The notes under the pieces are model-generated. The model made no database searches. It was not told the DNA's origin and saw only the letters and a list, made by a program, of their open reading frames with translations. Source: Lewinella sp. IMCC34183 (GTDB lineage: Bacteria > Bacteroidota > Bacteroidia > Chitinophagales > Saprospiraceae). From it: DNA of 64,000 bases. The position numbers and the translations under genes are program-made. The DNA is taken from positions 124,001 through 188,000 of the forward strand of contig NZ_QMEM01000001.1 of assembly GCF_003390915.1 (NCBI RefSeq), in the 5' to 3' direction. Of the stretch, positions 55,405 through 63,227 are shown in pieces. Position 1 is the first letter of the stretch; every line of letters starts with the position of its first letter.

Positions 55405-56868
55405 TCAGTGGCGGCTGAGCCAGGCGGGACTGCCGGAGGCGGGTACGCTGAGTTGCTGCGTACGCTGGTGATAGAGGTGGGCGGCGAAGAGGGCCGCGAC
55501 GCGCGAGACCTCCGCGTCCGCTTCCGCAATGGCCTCCGGGGTGAAGTGCCGCTGTACGAATTTGGTGTCGAAGTCGCCGGAGCGGAACGGTTCGCTGGTG
55601 AAGACGAAGCGCCCGAAGGGCAGGGTGGTTTCGATGCCCTCGATGTGGAACTCTCCAATCGCGTCGAGCATCTTCTCGATCGCCTCGGCGCGGGTGGCCC
55701 CGTGGGTGATCAGCTTGGCGATCATCGGGTCGTAGTGGATGGGGATGTCCATTCCCTCCTCAAATCCGCCGTCGACGCGGGCGTGCTCCGGTACTCGGTA
55801 GGTCGTCAGCCGCCCGATGCTCGGCAGGAAGTTGTTCTGCGGGTCTTCGGCGTATACCCGCAGCTCCAGGGCGTGGCCGTCGATCCGGAGGTCGTCCTGG
55901 GTAAAGGCCAGTTCTTCCCCGCGGGCCACGCGGATCTGCTGCTCCACCAGGTCGATGCCGGTGATGAGTTCCGTGACGGGGTGCTCCACCTGCAGGCGGG
56001 TATTCATCTCGAGGAAGTAGAAGTTGTGCTCCTCGTCGAGGAGGAACTCCACGGTGCCCGCCCCGACGTAATCGCAGGAGCGTGCCACTTTCACCGCGGC
56101 CTCGCCCATCCGGCGGCGGAGCGCGGGTGCAACGACGGCGGAGGGCGCCTCCTCCACGACCTTCTGGTGCCGCCGCTGGATGCTGCAGTCGCGCTCGAAG
56201 AGGTGCACGCAGTGGCCGTGGGTGTCGGCGAGCACCTGCACCTCGATGTGGCGGGGCGAGCCGATGTACTTCTCGATGAAGACCGACCCGTCGCCGAAGG
56301 CATTTTTGGCTTCGCTGATCGCGCGCTGCATCTGCTCCTCCAGTTCCTCCGCGTTTTCGACCACCCGCATGCCCTTGCCACCGCCGCCGGCGGCGGCCTT
56401 GATGAGGATGGGGAAGCCTACCTCGGCGGCCACCTCCCGGGCGCGGGCGGGGTCGTCGACGGCCTCGTCCAGTCCGGGCACCATCGGGATGTCATAGCTG
56501 CTCACGGTATCCTTCGCGGCGAGTTTGTTGCCCATCACCTCGATGGCGTGGGGCTTCGGACCGATAAAGATGATACCGGCGTCCGCCACGCGGCGGGCGA
56601 ATGCGGCGTTCTCGCTCAGGAAGCCGTAACCGGGGTGGATGGCATCGGCCCCCGTATCCCGGGCGGCGGCGATGACCTTGTCCATGTCCAGGTAGGACTG
56701 CGCGGAGGGGGCGGGACCGAGGTGCACCGCCTCGTCGGCGAAGCGTACGTGGGGCGCGTTGCGGTCGGCGTCGGAGTACACCGCTACGGTAGCGATGCCC
56801 ATGCGGCGGGCGGTACGCATCACGCGCAGGGCGATTTCGCCGCGGTTGGCGATCAGGATCTTCTTCAT
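55405..56868 (-). CDS. acyl-CoA carboxylase, biotin carboxylase subunit
   Basis: A 487-residue ATP-grasp enzyme that carboxylates biotin with bicarbonate. It shows IANRGEIALRVMRTARRMG, HPGYGFLSENA, the glycine loop KAAAGGGGKGMRVV and EMNTRLQVEHPVTE. It lacks a fused carrier domain; the carrier is the next gene upstream, overlapping by 4 bp. Together with 53851-55389 it forms an acyl-CoA carboxylase. Confidence 0.94.
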   Translation of the reverse strand: MKKILIANRGEIALRVMRTARRMGIATVAVYSDADRNAPHVRFADEAVHLGPAPSAQSYLDMDKVIAAARDTGADAIHPGYGFLSENAAFARRVADAGIIFIGPKPHAIEVMGNKLAAKDTVSSYDIPMVPGLDEAVDDPARAREVAAEVGFPILIKAAAGGGGKGMRVVENAEELEEQMQRAISEAKNAFGDGSVFIEKYIGSPRHIEVQVLADTHGHCVHLFERDCSIQRRHQKVVEEAPSAVVAPALRRRMGEAAVKVARSCDYVGAGTVEFLLDEEHNFYFLEMNTRLQVEHPVTELITGIDLVEQQIRVARGEELAFTQDDLRIDGHALELRVYAEDPQNNFLPSIGRLTTYRVPEHARVDGGFEEGMDIPIHYDPMIAKLITHGATRAEAIEKMLDAIGEFHIEGIETTLPFGRFVFTSEPFRSGDFDTKFVQRHFTPEAIAEADAEVSRVAALFAAHLYHQRTQQLSVPASGSPAWLSRH

Positions 56869-57344
56869 TGCATTTCGATTAGCAGCTGTCGCTTGTCGAC
56901 GGCCTCGCCTTCCGTTACATGGACGGTCTTCACCGTGCCGGATCCCTCGGCCTTGATGACGTTCTCCATCTTCATGGCCTCCAGTACCAGCAGGGGGGTG
57001 CCGGCCTCGACCTCGTCTCCCTCCGCTACCATCAGCTGCAGGATCAGCCCCGGCATGGGAGCGGTGACGTCGTCGTTCTGCTGGCTGACGGAGGTGGCCA
57101 GTCCCAAGCGGGCTACGGTGCGGTCGTAGGCGTCCGCCAGTTGGACGGTGAACCTCTGGCGGTCGACGCTCACCGTCACCATCTTCCGGTAGGGGTCGGC
57201 GTCGATCAGTTCGCAGACGTAGCTGCGGCCGTCGAGCAACAGGTGGTACTTGCCGGCAAAGGGGCCGCTGAGATCGATATTGGCCAGCACCTCGCCCGGC
57301 ACATCGTAATCGGTCTCCGCAACCGTAGCGGTATAATTTTCCAT
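56865..57344 (-). CDS. biotin carrier protein of acyl-CoA carboxylase
   Basis: A 159-residue protein whose C-terminal ~70 residues form a biotinyl domain with the biotinylated Lys in LEAMKMENV. The N-terminal half resembles the BT (carrier-linker) domain of propionyl-CoA carboxylase alpha chains. It overlaps the biotin carboxylase by 4 bp (ATGA). Confidence 0.92.
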   Translation of the reverse strand: MENYTATVAETDYDVPGEVLANIDLSGPFAGKYHLLLDGRSYVCELIDADPYRKMVTVSVDRQRFTVQLADAYDRTVARLGLATSVSQQNDDVTAPMPGLILQLMVAEGDEVEAGTPLLVLEAMKMENVIKAEGSGTVKTVHVTEGEAVDKRQLLIEMQ

Positions 57345-57389
57345 AGAGGGGAACCTAATTCATTTGACAAACAACGGCAAATTCGCCCA

Positions 57390-58160
57390 TCAACGTGCCT
57401 GCATCCGGATGCCGGCGTCCATACGTACGGTCGTACCGTTGAGGTAGTTGTTCTCCACGAGTTGCTGCGCCAGTTGCGCTACCTCGTCGGGCTTGCCGAG
57501 GCGGGTGGGGTAGAGCGGTTGCTGCGACAGGGAGTCGAACACCTCGGTGGGAAAGGCATCGAACATGGGAGTATGGATGAGCCCCGGAGCGATAGCGTTG
57601 ACGCGGATGCCGTTGCGGGCCAGGTCGCGGGCCATGGTGAACGTCATACTCACCACGCCGCCCTTCGAGGCGCTGTAGGCCGCCTGTCCGATCTGCCCTT
57701 CGTAGGCTGCTACGGAGGCGGTATTGATGATGACCCCACGGCTGCCGTCGTCGTCGAGCGGCTCGTTGTTGGCCATGGCGTAAGCCGCGATGCTGGCGAC
57801 GTGGAAGGTGCCGATGAGGTTGATGGAGATCACCTTGGCAAACATGGCGGGATCGCCGGGGCCGTCGCGGCCGATGGTCTTGACGGCCGGCGCGATACCG
57901 GCGAAGTTGCAGCAGACGTGCAGGGCGCCAAAATCGGCCACCACCGCGTCTACCGCGGTTTGTACGGACGCGGCGTCGGTCACGTCGACCCGGTAGAAGG
58001 CGGCCCGCTCGCCGAGCTCGTCGGCAATTCGGGTTCCGGCGTCCTGGTTCAGGTCGAGCAGCGCCACGCGTGCGCCGAGCCGGTGAAAGCGCCGGGCGGT
58101 CGCCTCGCCGAGGCCGGAGGCGCCGCCGGTAATGAGGGCGGTAGAGTCCTTTAGGTTCAT
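57390..58160 (-). CDS. SDR-family 3-hydroxyacyl-CoA dehydrogenase (HSD10-like)
   Basis: A 256-residue SDR. NAD-binding TGGASGLGEA with Asp in LLDLNQ (favours NAD), a CNFAG in place of NNAG, catalytic NTASVAAYEG and YSASK. The sequence resembles type-2 3-hydroxyacyl-CoA (2-methyl-3-hydroxybutyryl-CoA) dehydrogenases. As first gene of the acyl-CoA carboxylase run (45-base gap) it suggests isoleucine or propionyl-CoA breakdown. Confidence 0.87.
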   Translation of the reverse strand: MNLKDSTALITGGASGLGEATARRFHRLGARVALLDLNQDAGTRIADELGERAAFYRVDVTDAASVQTAVDAVVADFGALHVCCNFAGIAPAVKTIGRDGPGDPAMFAKVISINLIGTFHVASIAAYAMANNEPLDDDGSRGVIINTASVAAYEGQIGQAAYSASKGGVVSMTFTMARDLARNGIRVNAIAPGLIHTPMFDAFPTEVFDSLSQQPLYPTRLGKPDEVAQLAQQLVENNYLNGTTVRMDAGIRMQAR

Positions 58161-58350
58161 GGCCGCAACCTACGAAAACTAACGCCGACGGCGGCGGAAG
58201 GCGGAAAATCGGACCGTGTTCACGGCGGGACACATTAAGTCGGAGCTAATGTCGCTTCGGCAAGGCAGCCTACGCTTGGGTAATAAATTCTCAACGTCGG
58301 CAATCCAGCCCCCCCTTCCCTCCGTACTTACCCACAAACCAAAACGCCTT

Positions 58351-59052
58351 ATGAAGACACCAACTTCTACATCGCGGGTCGTAGCCGACCGGGACCCCCA
58401 GGGTCGCCGGCGCTTCCTGCGTACCTCCGGGATGACCCTCGCCGCCGCCGGCCTTTTCCTCGCCGGATGCGCCGACGACGACGATCCGATCATGATGAAC
58501 GAAACTGTTAACCTCGGCTCCGGGGATATCGGGATCCTCAACTACGCCTACGCCCTCGAGCAACTCGAGGCCGCCTTCTACGCCCAGGTACTCCAGGGAG
58601 ATTACTACGCCAGCGCCGACAACGAAGAGAAGGACATTCTGGCCGATCTGGAAGCCCACGAGCGCGCCCACGTCGACTTCTTCCGTGCCGCCCTGGGTTC
58701 CTCGGCCATTCCCGGACTGGAAGTGGACTTCAGCAGCATCGATTTCAACAGCCGCAGCAGCGTACTCGGCACCGCCCAGGTCTTCGAGGACCTCGGCGTA
58801 TCGGCCTACAACGGTGCCGGCCGCCTGATCATGAACCCCGACTACCTGGTAGTCGCCGGCAAGATCGTGAGCGTCGAAGCCCGCCACGCCGCCGCCATCC
58901 GTAGCATCAATATCGGTACCCCCACCGCCTTCGCCAACAGCGACGTGGTGGACAGCAACGGGCTCGATGTTGCCCGGACCCCCAGCCAGGTCCTCTCCAT
59001 GGCCGGTTCCTTCATCCTTACCCCCATCGACGCCAGCGGACTGCCGCAGTAG
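58351..59052 (+). CDS. ferritin-like domain lipoprotein with Tat signal
   Basis: A 233-residue exported protein. RRRFLRTSG followed by a hydrophobic stretch and lipobox LAGC combine a Tat signal and a lipoprotein signal. The mature part is a four-helix ferritin-like domain: YALEQLEAAFY, EAHERAHVDFF (ExxH), VFEDLGVSAY and VSVEARHAAAI (ExxH), the carboxylate and His ligands of a di-metal site. It lies 19 bases before a paralogue. Related to dessication-associated/ferritin-2 proteins; function unknown. ATG 58351 is chosen for the signal. Confidence 0.86.
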   Translation: MKTPTSTSRVVADRDPQGRRRFLRTSGMTLAAAGLFLAGCADDDDPIMMNETVNLGSGDIGILNYAYALEQLEAAFYAQVLQGDYYASADNEEKDILADLEAHERAHVDFFRAALGSSAIPGLEVDFSSIDFNSRSSVLGTAQVFEDLGVSAYNGAGRLIMNPDYLVVAGKIVSVEARHAAAIRSINIGTPTAFANSDVVDSNGLDVARTPSQVLSMAGSFILTPIDASGLPQ

Positions 59053-59071
59053 TCGCCCCAAATAAACGACC

Positions 59072-59866
59072 ATGAAACTCCTCAAGCTTTTCAACCAATT
59101 CGAATCCCTGGCCAGCGCCGAAGCGGCCCCGACCACCCGGCGGGCGGCCTTCGGTGAGGTCGGACGTACGCTCGGCAAGGCGGCCACCGTGGCCCTGCCC
59201 CTGGCGGCCTTCCTGAAGCCTACTACGGCCTTCGCTCAGACGAGCGGCAACTCCGTTATCGAGGTGCTGAACTACGCCCTTACCCTCGAGTACCTCGAAG
59301 CCGAGTTCTACCAGATGGGACTGGACGCCAACAGTCTGCTGACCGGTGACATGCGCGAAACCGTAGCCCTCATCGCCCGGCACGAAGCCGACCACGTGAA
59401 CTTTCTCCGTACCGCCATCAGCGGATCGGGTGGTACTCCCATCGACAAGCCCGAATTCGACTTCACCGCCGGCGGCATGTTCCCCACCTTCTCGGATACG
59501 CCCACCTTCCTGGTCCTTGCCCAGGCTTTCGAGGACACCGGCGTCCGGGCCTACAAAGGTCAGGCCACCAGCCTGATGGGCAACGGTGACGTACTCACCG
59601 CCGCCTTGCAGATCCACTCCGTCGAGGCGCGCCACGCTTCCGAAATTCGCCGGATGCGCGATTCCAAGGGCTGGATCACCGGCAGCATGAACTCCACCGG
59701 AGTTGCCGCCGCCGACGGTGTGTACGCGGGCGAGAATAACGTCACCCACCTCGGTCTCGACGTGACCACGGTAACCCAGGTCAACCGCGACCGTGTCACC
59801 CAGGCCTGGGACGAGCCCCTCACCATGGAGGCCGTCCTAGAAATCGCCAATCCTTTCCTGGCCTGA
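59072..59866 (+). CDS. second exported ferritin-like domain protein
   Basis: A 264-residue paralogue of the gene just upstream. A Tat-like TTRRAAFGEVGRTL is followed by a hydrophobic stretch ending AFAQ. Ferritin-like ligands: YALTLEYLEAEFY, ARHEADHVNFL (ExxH), AFEDTGVRAYKG, IHSVEARHASEI (ExxH). Folding before Tat export would allow metal loading in the cytoplasm. It ends with a strong terminator. Confidence 0.86.
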   Translation: MKLLKLFNQFESLASAEAAPTTRRAAFGEVGRTLGKAATVALPLAAFLKPTTAFAQTSGNSVIEVLNYALTLEYLEAEFYQMGLDANSLLTGDMRETVALIARHEADHVNFLRTAISGSGGTPIDKPEFDFTAGGMFPTFSDTPTFLVLAQAFEDTGVRAYKGQATSLMGNGDVLTAALQIHSVEARHASEIRRMRDSKGWITGSMNSTGVAAADGVYAGENNVTHLGLDVTTVTQVNRDRVTQAWDEPLTMEAVLEIANPFLA

Positions 59867-59888
59867 TCCGACGAGTAACCTGATGATA

Positions 59889-59927
59889 AGCGCGCGTCGC
59901 CCCCCGGGGTGGCGCGCGCTTTTTTTG
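59889..59927 (+). terminator. Rho-independent terminator after the ferritin-like pair
   Basis: A GC-rich stem (AGCGCGCG...CGCGCGCT with inner GCC/GGC pairing) is followed by eight T. It lies 22 bases past the stop. Confidence 0.88.
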
Positions 59928-60245
59928 TCCGGACCTGCCTGCCGGGCCGGGATTTCGGGTGAAAAAGCAGCAAAAGCGGGGTGTTTGATCGGATAGTGCA
60001 ACACCTAGCGCGTAAAGTACTATCGCCCGTGGGCGAAAAGAATACACCTTAGCTGCTGATCCGCGGGCAGGGTCAGGTGGCAACCCACCGGGCCGCCACT
60101 ACCGCGGATCGACCGCGTGTGTAAGCGGATTTACTGGATGTTCTTAAAAACTTCTAACATGCATTTTCGCGCGCCGGGCCTTATGCCCGTCGCGCTTTTT
60201 CGTTTACAGAAGTTCACCGCACCCGCGCGCCGCCGCCGCACCTGT
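59928..60245 (+). other. intergenic region between convergent genes, foldable segment
   Basis: It holds no convincing protein gene. The segment 59980-60110 has several inverted repeats (separate entry). From 60120 to 60245 the sequence is low in structure with a short hairpin GCGCGCCGGGC...GCCCGTCGCGC near 60168-60198 followed by TTTTTCGTTT, perhaps a plus-strand terminator. Confidence 0.55.
59980..60198 (+). ncRNA. candidate structured RNA, family unknown
   Basis: GGTGTT (59980-59985) pairs with AACACC (60000-60005); GATAGT (59992-59997) pairs with ACTATC (60019-60024), interleaved as a possible pseudoknot; CGCC/GGCG near 60024-60035; and GATCCGCGG (60058-60066) pairs with CCGCGGATC (60102-60110), enclosing GGTGG-CAAC-CCACC (60076-60089). 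A terminator-like hairpin plus T run near 60198 could end it. Strand is a guess from that hairpin. It fits no family I know; the GGTCAGGT stretch recalls SRP RNA, but the conserved AGCAGC is missing. Confidence 0.3.
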
Positions 60246-61070
60246 TTATCCGCCCAGTCCGACGTCGAGGGTCATCATCACGATGAAACCCAGGACGAAG
60301 CCCAGCGTGGCGATGTCGGTGTTGCTCTCGAGCTGGGTCTCGGGCACAACCTCCTCGATGACCACGAAGATCATCGCGCCCGCCGCGAAGGCCAGGGCGT
60401 AGGGCAGCAGGGGCGTGAAGAAGCTGACGGCTACCGCACCGGCCACGGCCGCCACGGGCTCGACGGCCGCGGAGAGCTGTCCGTACCACCAGCTCTTGAA
60501 GGGCGAGACCCCCTGCCGCCGCAGGGGCATGGACACGGCCAGTCCCTCCGGAAAGTTCTGAATACCGATGCCCAGCGCCAGGGCCACGGCCGCCCCGATG
60601 GAGGCCCCGGGCATACCCGCCGCCACGCCGCCGAAGAGCACCCCGACCGCCAGCCCCTCGGGAATATTGTGCAGGGTGATGGCCAGCACGAGCAGGGTAG
60701 TGCGCCGCCAGGGGGATTTGACGCCCTCCTTCTCGGTTTCGTCGAAGTTGATGTGCAGGTGGGGCAGCACCTTATCCAGTCCGAAGATGAATAGCGCGCC
60801 CAGCGCAAAGCCCACCGCCGCGGGCAAAACCTTGGCAAAGCCCTCGCCCGGACTCATCTCGATCCCCGGCGCGAGCAAGCTCCAGAAACTGGCCGCCACC
60901 ATCACGCCGCCGGTAAAGCCCAGGGCACCGTCGAGCAGCGTCCGGTTCATGCCCCGGAAGAAGAACACCAGCGCCGCCCCCGCCGCGGTGAGGATCCAGG
61001 TGAAGAGGGAAGCGTACAACGCCGCCAGGATGGGATCGATGGCGGTCAGGTAGTCGACAATGGCTTGCAT
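60246..61070 (-). CDS. ZIP-family metal transporter (ZupT-like)
   Basis: A 274-residue protein with eight membrane segments. Metal motifs are HNIPEGLAVGV (TM4) and QNFPEGLAVSMPL (TM5); a loop with HLHINFDETEKE lies before TM4. It likely takes up zinc, iron or manganese. It is convergent with the ferritin-like pair, a neighbourhood consistent with metal handling. Confidence 0.9.
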   Translation of the reverse strand: MQAIVDYLTAIDPILAALYASLFTWILTAAGAALVFFFRGMNRTLLDGALGFTGGVMVAASFWSLLAPGIEMSPGEGFAKVLPAAVGFALGALFIFGLDKVLPHLHINFDETEKEGVKSPWRRTTLLVLAITLHNIPEGLAVGVLFGGVAAGMPGASIGAAVALALGIGIQNFPEGLAVSMPLRRQGVSPFKSWWYGQLSAAVEPVAAVAGAVAVSFFTPLLPYALAFAAGAMIFVVIEEVVPETQLESNTDIATLGFVLGFIVMMTLDVGLGG

Positions 61071-61184
61071 ACGGCGAATGGGGTTATGCTACAAATCTAA
61101 GTTAATAGTTTGATAAGGCTAACACTTGGAGGTCACTTTTATACCACGTTACGGCGGCGGGTGGCGGTTGCCTCCGGAACTTCC

Positions 61185-61192
61185 TATCTTTG
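61185..61192 (+). promoter_or_regulatory. -7 element (TATCTTTG), predicted leaderless start
   Basis: A full match to TAnnTTTG. GTG 61197 begins exactly four bases later. A TTG at 61168-61170 is closer (14 bases) than the usual -33 box. Confidence 0.5.
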
Positions 61193-61196
61193 TGGC

Positions 61197-61673
61197 GTGC
61201 GACAGCAACCCATCCGCTCAGTTTACTGCCGGTTTCGGACGACGGTACGCGTCGGCTGGCTGGCGGTCCTCACCGCGGTGCTGACGGGCTGTAACGACTG
61301 TGACGATTGTGAGCCGATGCCGACCTACGCCTTTTCGGTGGTCAATACGACCGATCAACCGCTGGCGTTAATCTTTTACCTGGACCCGCAACTCGTTCCC
61401 GCCGGACGGGAGCGGGTGGTAGTGCCCGCGACCGGCGAAGTGCGCTTGTTGGACATCGTGTCATTTAGCGCCGGCGGTGCCCTCACCTTTTTTCCGGCGG
61501 AAATCACCGGTGGGCGGGGAACCTACGACAGCCTGGCCATCGAAAGCATCACCGACCGGACGGTTCTCGACCCGTTCAGGTGTGAAGATCCCCGTAACGC
61601 ACTCTGCATCGAGAACTACGAGCGTACGGAGAGTGATAAGGTGGTTAGCTACAACCTGTACCTCGGGGATTAA
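61197..61673 (+). CDS. lipoprotein of unknown function
   Basis: A 158-residue protein from GTG with a hydrophobic leader and lipobox LTGC at about residue 35. The mature N-terminus is Cys-rich (CNDCDDCE). The rest looks like one beta-sandwich (TYAFSVVNTTDQPLALIFYL) with no family I recognise. The frame extends to 61110 but the -7 element at 61185 argues for GTG 61197. Confidence 0.75.
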   Translation: MRQQPIRSVYCRFRTTVRVGWLAVLTAVLTGCNDCDDCEPMPTYAFSVVNTTDQPLALIFYLDPQLVPAGRERVVVPATGEVRLLDIVSFSAGGALTFFPAEITGGRGTYDSLAIESITDRTVLDPFRCEDPRNALCIENYERTESDKVVSYNLYLGD

Positions 61674-61709
61674 TCCCTTGGTCGTGGCAAGCATCCGCTC
61701 CGCAAAATT

Positions 61710-63119
61710 GTGGCGCACAACTTTTGCGCCCTTACTTACCCAATCAATTCGTCCCGCATCCGCTACCCATCCCAACGTACCGCCCTCTCTTTGCTGGTCG
61801 TTGCGGGGGTGCTTCTTTGGACGGTCAACCTCGCGTACGCCCGGCCGCTATTCCTAGACGAGGCCAACGTCGCCCGCAACCTCTACGACCGGGGTTTCGC
61901 GGGGCTGTTTCTTCCGCTGGACCACGAACAGTACGCTCCACCCCTCTACCTGGTACTTACCAAAGGGCTGGCGGAACTCTTCGGTTACGGGGAGACCGTG
62001 CTGCGGTTACCGGCCTTCGCGGGGGGATTGCTGGCGATCTACGGGCTGTACCGAGCGGCCCACTCCCTGGGGCTTGGCTACTGGACGCTCCTCCCGCTGG
62101 CGCTGCTGTTCACCAACCCCACCGTACTTCGCTTCGTGGGCGAAGTGAAGCCCTATGGCCTCGACCTCGGGATCGCCGCCTGCCTGTTGGCGATGTACTT
62201 AGGGGGGCGGCCGCGCTGGCAGTGGTTGGTTGTGGGCGTGGTTTCCCCGTGGTTCTCCCTGCCCGCCGCGTTCGTGCTGGCGGCCGTCGGACTGGCGGGG
62301 CTGGTGCACGACCGCCGGTGGGTCGTACCTATCGGAGGGTGGCTGGCGTCCTTCGCCATACTGTACTTCAGCGTGCTGCGGCAGTCGGTCGGGAGTACGT
62401 ACCTCGACGATTTCCACGCCGTCTATTTCTTTCCCCTGCTCCCCACCGTCGGCAATCTCCAGATCGCCGGCGATCAGGCGTGGAACCTGCTGCGGTTGTT
62501 GTTCGGATACACGGCGGTGTCGCTGCTCTGGGGCGGATTGCTGGTCGTTGCGGGCGTGCTGCGGTTCCGCCTGCGTTACCTTTTTCTGGGGCTGCCGCTA
62601 CTGTTCGCGGTCGCGTCTTCAGCCTTTCACTTCTACAGCCTCATCGACCGCTTGATGTTATTTGCCCTGCCGGGCCTGTGGTTGCTCATCGCGCTCTCTG
62701 CCCGCAGCCTGTACCGGCAGTTGCCGAGCGTGCTGCGGATTGCCTTCCTGGCGGCATCCCTGGTCGCGCTGGGCGGTACGAACGTGGTAGGCGCCTACTA
62801 CCGCCCGCTGACCTTCGGCGACGGCCGGGCCCTGGCGGCCCTGGCGGAGGCCCATCCCTACCGGGCGAATTCGTTGGCCAGGCCGGTCCTGGACTATTAC
62901 CTGCGGATCCATTCCGCGGCTCCGGGTGAGCGTGCGCCGGCGCGGCCGGGGGATACGGGAGAAGTATACTGGCTGTACGACGTAGCTACCGCTCCGGCAG
63001 TACGCGCAACCCTCACGGCCGACAGCCTGCGGCTGACCGGTCGTGGGTGCGTGCTGACCAAAATCGAACTGTTTCGTGCCGCCGTACTGCGGGTGCGGTG
63101 TCCGCCGGGGGAGGAGTAA
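61710..63119 (+). CDS. GT39-like polytopic glycosyltransferase
   Basis: A 469-residue integral membrane protein with about nine to eleven hydrophobic segments. After the first segment it reads RPLFLDEANVARNL, the acidic (DE) loop expected in dolichyl/undecaprenyl-phosphate-sugar transferases of the GT39/ArnT fold, followed by YAPPLYLVLTK. The C-terminal ~110 residues are soluble. Donor and acceptor are unknown. The GTG start at 61710 is uncertain, since no ATG precedes the first membrane segment. Confidence 0.75.
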   Translation: MAHNFCALTYPINSSRIRYPSQRTALSLLVVAGVLLWTVNLAYARPLFLDEANVARNLYDRGFAGLFLPLDHEQYAPPLYLVLTKGLAELFGYGETVLRLPAFAGGLLAIYGLYRAAHSLGLGYWTLLPLALLFTNPTVLRFVGEVKPYGLDLGIAACLLAMYLGGRPRWQWLVVGVVSPWFSLPAAFVLAAVGLAGLVHDRRWVVPIGGWLASFAILYFSVLRQSVGSTYLDDFHAVYFFPLLPTVGNLQIAGDQAWNLLRLLFGYTAVSLLWGGLLVVAGVLRFRLRYLFLGLPLLFAVASSAFHFYSLIDRLMLFALPGLWLLIALSARSLYRQLPSVLRIAFLAASLVALGGTNVVGAYYRPLTFGDGRALAALAEAHPYRANSLARPVLDYYLRIHSAAPGERAPARPGDTGEVYWLYDVATAPAVRATLTADSLRLTGRGCVLTKIELFRAAVLRVRCPPGEE

Positions 63120-63227
63120 GGGTGTTCCGCTCCGTCGATAAGCCGGGGGTGGATATAAGCCCTCCGACGCCCTGCCTGGGCAGAAAACCGCAACGGGTAC
63201 ACCCCCTCCGGTACTGCGGTGATGCAG

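Noticed and set aside
60071-60095. Possible SRP (4.5S) RNA because of GGTCAGGT
   Set aside because: The 3' partner AGCAGC and the GNRA-type loop that mark helix 8 are absent.
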